Assembly (NCBI RefSeq): GCF_003627815.1
Contig: NZ_CP032698.1
Location: 2,790,001 to 2,854,000 of the forward strand
DNA length: 64,000 nt
Direction of reading: 5' to 3'
Source: Streptomyces hundungensis
Lineage (GTDB): Bacteria; Actinomycetota; Actinomycetes; Streptomycetales; Streptomycetaceae
Positions 60,876-64,000 of this stretch are shown piece after piece (position 1 is the stretch's first letter; every line of letters begins with the position of its first letter). The position numbers were made by a program, and so were the translations under genes. The notes below the pieces were generated by a model that was given only the letters and a program-made list of their open reading frames with translations, did no database searches and was not told the origin of the DNA.

Positions 60876-61658
60876 ATGGCAATCATCAGCACGGCCGGAC
60901 TCGCCCGGACCTTCCCCGGCAAGGCCGGACCGGTCGAGGCGGTGCGCGGCATCGACCTGACCGTCCGGGCCGGCGAGATCCTCGGCTTCCTCGGACCCAA
61001 CGGCGCGGGCAAGACCACCACCCTGCGCATGCTCACCACGCTGCTCCCGCCGACCGGCGGCGCCGCGACGGTGGCCGGGCACGATCTGCTGCGCGACCCC
61101 GCCGGGGTGCGGCGGGCGTGCGGTTACGTGGCCCAGTCGGGCGGCGTCGACCCCACCATCTCGGTACGCGAGGAACTGGTCACCCAGGGCCGCCTCTACC
61201 GGCTCACCAAGGCCCAAGCCGCCCTGCGCGCCGAGGAGTTGGCGGCCGACCTCGGGCTGGGCGACCTCCTGGAGCGCACCACGGCCACGCTCTCCGGTGG
61301 CCAGCGGCGCCGGCTCGACATCGCACTGGGCCTCACCCACCGGCCCGCGGTGCTCTTCCTCGACGAGCCGACCACCGGCCTCGACCCGGGCAGCCGCGCC
61401 GACCTGTGGGACCTGGTCCGCCGGATCCGCACCGAGCACGGCACCACCGTCTTCCTCACCACCCACTACCTCGACGAGGCCGACGCCCTCGCCGACCGCC
61501 TGGTGATCGTCGACCGGGGCGTCATCGTGGCCGAGGGCACCCCGGCCGAGCTCAAGACCCGGTACGCGAGCGGTCCCGGCGCCTCGCTCCAGGAGGCCTT
61601 CCTCGCCATCACCGGGCGCACCGCCACCCCGCAGGACTCCGCCCCCGTAGCCGTCTAG
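60876..61658 (+). CDS. Drug-type ABC transporter ATP-binding protein (DrrA-like)
   Basis: 260-residue ATPase of an ABC-2 exporter. Walker A GPNGAGKTT, signature LSGGQRRRLDIA, Walker B VLFLDEPTTGLDP, switch His in LTTHYLDEAD, as in DrrA-type drug-resistance proteins. The ATG at 60876 was preferred to a TTG upstream. It is followed 8 bp later by its permease and controlled by the divergent TetR. Substrate unknown. Confidence 0.94.
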   Translation: MAIISTAGLARTFPGKAGPVEAVRGIDLTVRAGEILGFLGPNGAGKTTTLRMLTTLLPPTGGAATVAGHDLLRDPAGVRRACGYVAQSGGVDPTISVREELVTQGRLYRLTKAQAALRAEELAADLGLGDLLERTTATLSGGQRRRLDIALGLTHRPAVLFLDEPTTGLDPGSRADLWDLVRRIRTEHGTTVFLTTHYLDEADALADRLVIVDRGVIVAEGTPAELKTRYASGPGASLQEAFLAITGRTATPQDSAPVAV

Positions 61659-61666
61659 GACTCCCC

Positions 61667-62428
61667 ATGACCGTCCCGCCCCTGCTCAGCGACACCGCCC
61701 TCATCTTCGGCAGGTACGCCCGCGCGACCCTGCGCTCCAAGTTCCAGATCCTCTTCGGCGTGCTGATGCCGCTGCTCTACCTCTTCTTCTTCGGCCCGCT
61801 CCTGACCGGTATGCCCCTGGGCTCGCACGGCAGCTCCTGGCAGGTCCTCGTGCCGGGCCTGCTGCTCCAACTCGCTTTGTTCGGCGCCTCGTTCGCGGGG
61901 TTCGCGGTCATCATCGAGAACAACTGGGGCGTCCTGGAGCGCATGCGCGTCACCCCCGTCTCCCGCCTGGCCCTGCTGCTCGGCCGGGTCCTGCGGGACT
62001 CGGCGCTCTTCGTCTTCCAGGCGGTGCTGCTCGTGCTGGCCGCCCTGGTGATGGGACTGCGCGCCCCGCTCGCCGGAGTGCTCATCGGCTTCGCCTTCGT
62101 AGCGCTCCTGACCCTCTCACTGGCCTCCCTCTCCTACGCGCTCGCCATGAAGGTGCGCACCCCGCAGGGGTTCGGCCCGGCGATCAACGCCCTCGCCATG
62201 CCGTCGATGCTGCTGTCCGGCCTGATGCTGCCCATGACGCTCGCACCGACCTGGTTGGACGTCCTGTCCCACTTCATGCCGTTCCGCTATCTGGTGGACG
62301 CGGTCCGGGACGCCTATCTCGGCGCGTACGCCACCACGACCATGCTGTACGGGGCCCTGGTGGCGGCGGGATTCGCGGTGCTCGCCGTGACGGTGGGCAC
62401 ACGCGTCTTCCGGACGGCCGGAGCGTAA
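61667..62428 (+). CDS. ABC-2 type permease (DrrB-like)
   Basis: 253-residue permease with six TM segments, opening LIFGRYARATLRSKFQILFG and containing the ABC-2 signature region IENNWGVLERMRVTPVSRLA and ALAMPSMLLSGLMLPMTLAP. Pairs with the DrrA-like ATPase. Confidence 0.94.
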   Translation: MTVPPLLSDTALIFGRYARATLRSKFQILFGVLMPLLYLFFFGPLLTGMPLGSHGSSWQVLVPGLLLQLALFGASFAGFAVIIENNWGVLERMRVTPVSRLALLLGRVLRDSALFVFQAVLLVLAALVMGLRAPLAGVLIGFAFVALLTLSLASLSYALAMKVRTPQGFGPAINALAMPSMLLSGLMLPMTLAPTWLDVLSHFMPFRYLVDAVRDAYLGAYATTTMLYGALVAAGFAVLAVTVGTRVFRTAGA

Positions 62429-62441
62429 CTACTCTGGCGGC

Positions 62442-63014
62442 ATGGTCAATCTGACGCGCATCTACACCCGCACCGGCGACCAGGGCACGACCGCCCTCGG
62501 CGACATGAGCCGGACCGCCAAGACCGATCTGCGGATCGCGGCGTACGCCGACACCAATGAGGCCAACGCCGTCATCGGCACGGCGATCGCGCTCGGGCAG
62601 CTGTCCGAGGAGGTCGTGAAGGTGCTGGTCCGGGTCCAGAACGACCTGTTCGACGTGGGCGCGGACCTCGCGACGCCGGTCGTCGAGAACCCGGAGTACC
62701 CGCCGCTGCGGGTGGAGCAGTCCTACGTCGACAAGCTGGAGGCCGACTGCGACCACTTCCTGGAGGACCTGGAGAAGCTACGCAGCTTCATCCTGCCCGG
62801 CGGCACCCCCGGCGCGGCGCTGCTGCACCAGGCGTGCACGGTGGTGCGACGCGCGGAACGCTCGACGTGGGCGGCCCTGGAGGCCCACGCCGCCGTCATG
62901 AACCCCCTGACAGCGACCTACCTCAACCGCCTCTCGGACCTGCTGTTCATCCTGGCCCGCGCGGCGAACAAGGGGGTGGGGGATGTGTTGTGGGTCCCGG
63001 GTGGGGAGAGGTAG
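62442..63014 (+). CDS. Cob(I)yrinic acid a,c-diamide adenosyltransferase (PduO type)
   Basis: 190-residue enzyme making adenosylcobalamin from cob(I)alamin and ATP. PduO signatures: TRTGDQGTTALGDMSRTAKT, YADTNEANAVIG, RRAERSTWAAL and NRLSDLLFILARAAN. It begins 13 bp after the ABC permease. The product is the cofactor of IcmA and methylmalonyl-CoA mutase, whose support genes lie elsewhere in the window. Confidence 0.95.
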   Translation: MVNLTRIYTRTGDQGTTALGDMSRTAKTDLRIAAYADTNEANAVIGTAIALGQLSEEVVKVLVRVQNDLFDVGADLATPVVENPEYPPLRVEQSYVDKLEADCDHFLEDLEKLRSFILPGGTPGAALLHQACTVVRRAERSTWAALEAHAAVMNPLTATYLNRLSDLLFILARAANKGVGDVLWVPGGER

Positions 63015-63060
63015 GGGTCGGGGGGGGTACGCGCGGGGGGGGGTGGCTCCCCAAGGCCTT

Positions 63061-63317
63061 TTGCGCAGTTCCCCGCGCCCCTAACCACTCGGTCGTCCGC
63101 GGACCGTGCCCGCTTCTCGCGCAGTTCCCCGCGCCCCTAGCAGGATCGGTGCTGGCCCGCATCGGCCACCTCAGCCTGTCCGGCGATTGAGGACGAGCGC
63201 CCTTAAGGCGCGACACGGGGTCTGGGGCAGAGCCCCAGGGGCCCGGAACCATCAAACCCCGGGGCACGGGCGGGTGGGTGGGCGAGGTGCCCGGGGTCTG
63301 GGGCGGAGCCCCAGGGG
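63061..63317 (+). repeat. Composite repeat A-A-B-partial B in convergent gap
   Basis: Two A units (63061-63082, 63115-63139), one full B unit (63172-63239; its hairpin has a GGGGCAG/AGCCCC variant) and a partial B of about 27 bp (63291-63317). The whole 308-bp gap between the adenosyltransferase and the secreted-protein gene holds no other feature. Confidence 0.85.
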
Positions 63318-63322
63318 ACGCG

Positions 63323-63757
63323 TTACTTCTTTGCGGGCCCGGTGGCCGCGCACCAGGAGGCCACGTCCTTCAAATCCTTCTGGCGCTGCTGGAGCGTCGT
63401 CACCAGACCCTCTCGGTACGCGAGCCTGTGGTCGAGGTAGGTCGCAACCGCGGTGTGACCCTCCTTCTTCGCATCGTCCACCCGCCGCTGGAGCCGGGCC
63501 ACGGACCCCTCCGTCTCCGCTCCCCCGCCAAGGCGGCCCAGGGCCCGTTCGAGGCGCTTCGCCGTCTTGGGCTCGCGCTTGCAGACGCCCTTCGCGCCGT
63601 CGCCCGCGGGCGCCTTCGCCGTGGCGGCGGGCGAGGCCGCCGAGTCCGCGAAGGCACCGGACGCGGTGACGGTCAGTACGGCCGTCGCGGCGAGGACGGC
63701 CGCAGCGAGACGACGACGGCGGTCGTGGTAGCGACGGCGGATGGTGGCGTTGCGCAT
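63323..63757 (-). CDS. Small secreted hypothetical protein
   Basis: 144-residue exported protein: Arg-rich N-terminus, hydrophobic segment (LAAAVLAATAVLTVTASGAF) ending at a likely AFA-D cleavage site, then a helical mature region rich in Arg/Lys (KTAKRLERALGRLGG; VARLQRRVDDAKKEG; LVTTLQQRQKDLKDVASWCA) with two Cys (GVCKREP, SWCAA) that could pair. It lies downstream of a histidine kinase gene and may be part of the same operon. Function unknown. Confidence 0.78.
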   Translation of the reverse strand: MRNATIRRRYHDRRRRLAAAVLAATAVLTVTASGAFADSAASPAATAKAPAGDGAKGVCKREPKTAKRLERALGRLGGGAETEGSVARLQRRVDDAKKEGHTAVATYLDHRLAYREGLVTTLQQRQKDLKDVASWCAATGPAKK

Positions 63758-63802
63758 GGCTGGTGCCTCCCTGACGTACGGAGTTCCGGTACGCCCCGCA
63801 GG

Positions 63803-64000
63803 CTAGGAAGGCTCTTTGTGGGAACTCTGTGATCGCTCGGCGGCGGCCGTCAACCAGTCCCGCCGCACCGGGAGTTCACCCCCCGCCGCCGGCCCCGCGC
63901 CGGGCAGCCGCACCGTACAGCGGGTACCGACGCCACCCCGCCCCGCGCCGACTTCGACGGTGCCGCGGTGCAGCGCCGCCTGCTGGGCGACCAGGGTGAG
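63803..64000 (-). CDS. Histidine kinase, C-terminal end only
   Basis: Reading the minus strand from the right edge gives LTLVAQQAALHRGTVEVGAG, then GVGTRCTVRLPGAG and a stop (TAG) at 63803-63805. This is the last part of a HATPase_c domain (after the G2 box, through the final GT-x-TVRLP strand) plus a 25-residue tail. The gene's N-terminus lies beyond the window. It sits 45 bp upstream of the small secreted-protein gene. Confidence 0.7.
   Translation of the reverse strand, partial: LTLVAQQAALHRGTVEVGAGRGGVGTRCTVRLPGAGPAAGGELPVRRDWLTAAAERSQSSHKEPS

Noticed and set aside
1..64000. CRISPR arrays, tRNA/rRNA genes, insertion sequences, prophage
   Set aside because: Looked for and not found; the only repeated DNA is the A-B intergenic repeat, two small tandem duplications and the scy coding repeats.

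Overview
This window is from the chromosome of a Streptomyces species. The DNA is very GC-rich with strong third-position GC bias, GTG starts and 4-bp start/stop overlaps are frequent, TTA codons are almost absent, and the gene content is diagnostic: the tip-growth cytoskeletal genes scy and filP, the mismatch endonuclease nucS, a second pfkA beside pta-ackA-pyk, the isobutyryl-CoA mutase gene icmA, and the tip-glycan genes cslA/glxA. From memory, gene order follows the S. coelicolor region around SCO5435 down to SCO5378 closely; no alignment was run. I saw no rRNA, tRNA, CRISPR array, insertion sequence or prophage.

Layout. 1-3,037: a dicarboxylate symporter (partial) divergent from a CitA/CitB-type two-component system. 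3,144-6,258: a carbohydrate ABC importer without its own ATPase. 6,290-9,250: a GNAT acetyltransferase, a TPR-type XRE regulator, two small Cys-containing proteins and a second HTH protein. 9,251-9,700: intergenic repeats. 9,701-15,829: central carbon genes pfkA, pta, ackA, pyk. 16,058-18,803: a D,D-carboxypeptidase convergent with a nitronate-monooxygenase-like enzyme. 18,976-21,642: a three-gene DUF6230/DUF6114/secreted-protein operon. 22,285-24,185: a thioredoxin-fold chaperone-like protein and a TetR regulator. 24,244-28,544: an NAD-dependent sugar-nucleotide epimerase/dehydratase overlapping a MurG paralogue, divergent from an OmpR/HK two-component system. 28,791-31,632: icmA, DUF3817, MarR. 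31,797-36,573: GH6 lipoprotein, GlxA-like radical copper oxidase and CslA-like synthase. 36,789-40,260: small proteins, three consecutive AIM24 genes, MarR. 40,421-43,228: meaB, thiolase, methylmalonyl-CoA epimerase. 43,430-48,673: scy and filP. 48,769-52,727: two paralogous ABC-2 transporter pairs. 52,746-58,976: a zinc-ribbon protein, an LLM flavin oxidoreductase, nucS and its neighbour, a large membrane-anchored ATPase-like protein and a STAS protein. 59,112-63,014: 3-hydroxybutyryl-CoA dehydrogenase, TetR plus drug-type ABC transporter, cobalamin adenosyltransferase. The right edge holds a secreted protein and the C-terminus of a histidine kinase.

How genes work together. Thiolase, 3-hydroxybutyryl-CoA dehydrogenase, IcmA, MeaB, methylmalonyl-CoA epimerase and PduO-type adenosyltransferase form a scattered acyl-CoA/B12 set that supplies and interconverts C4 units. 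Pta/AckA/Pyk/PfkA handle acetate overflow and lower glycolysis. Scy, FilP, CslA, GlxA and the GH6 enzyme all belong to apical growth and tip glycan deposition.

Most notable: an uncharacterised envelope module (MurG paralogue, NAD-epimerase and a two-component system, with direct repeats between them); only two TTA (bldA) codons found in the window, in a sugar permease and an LLM oxidoreductase; several long palindromes at divergent promoters, including one 7 bp upstream of icmA; tandem duplications that each span a gene's stop codon; and a composite A-B intergenic repeat at four places.
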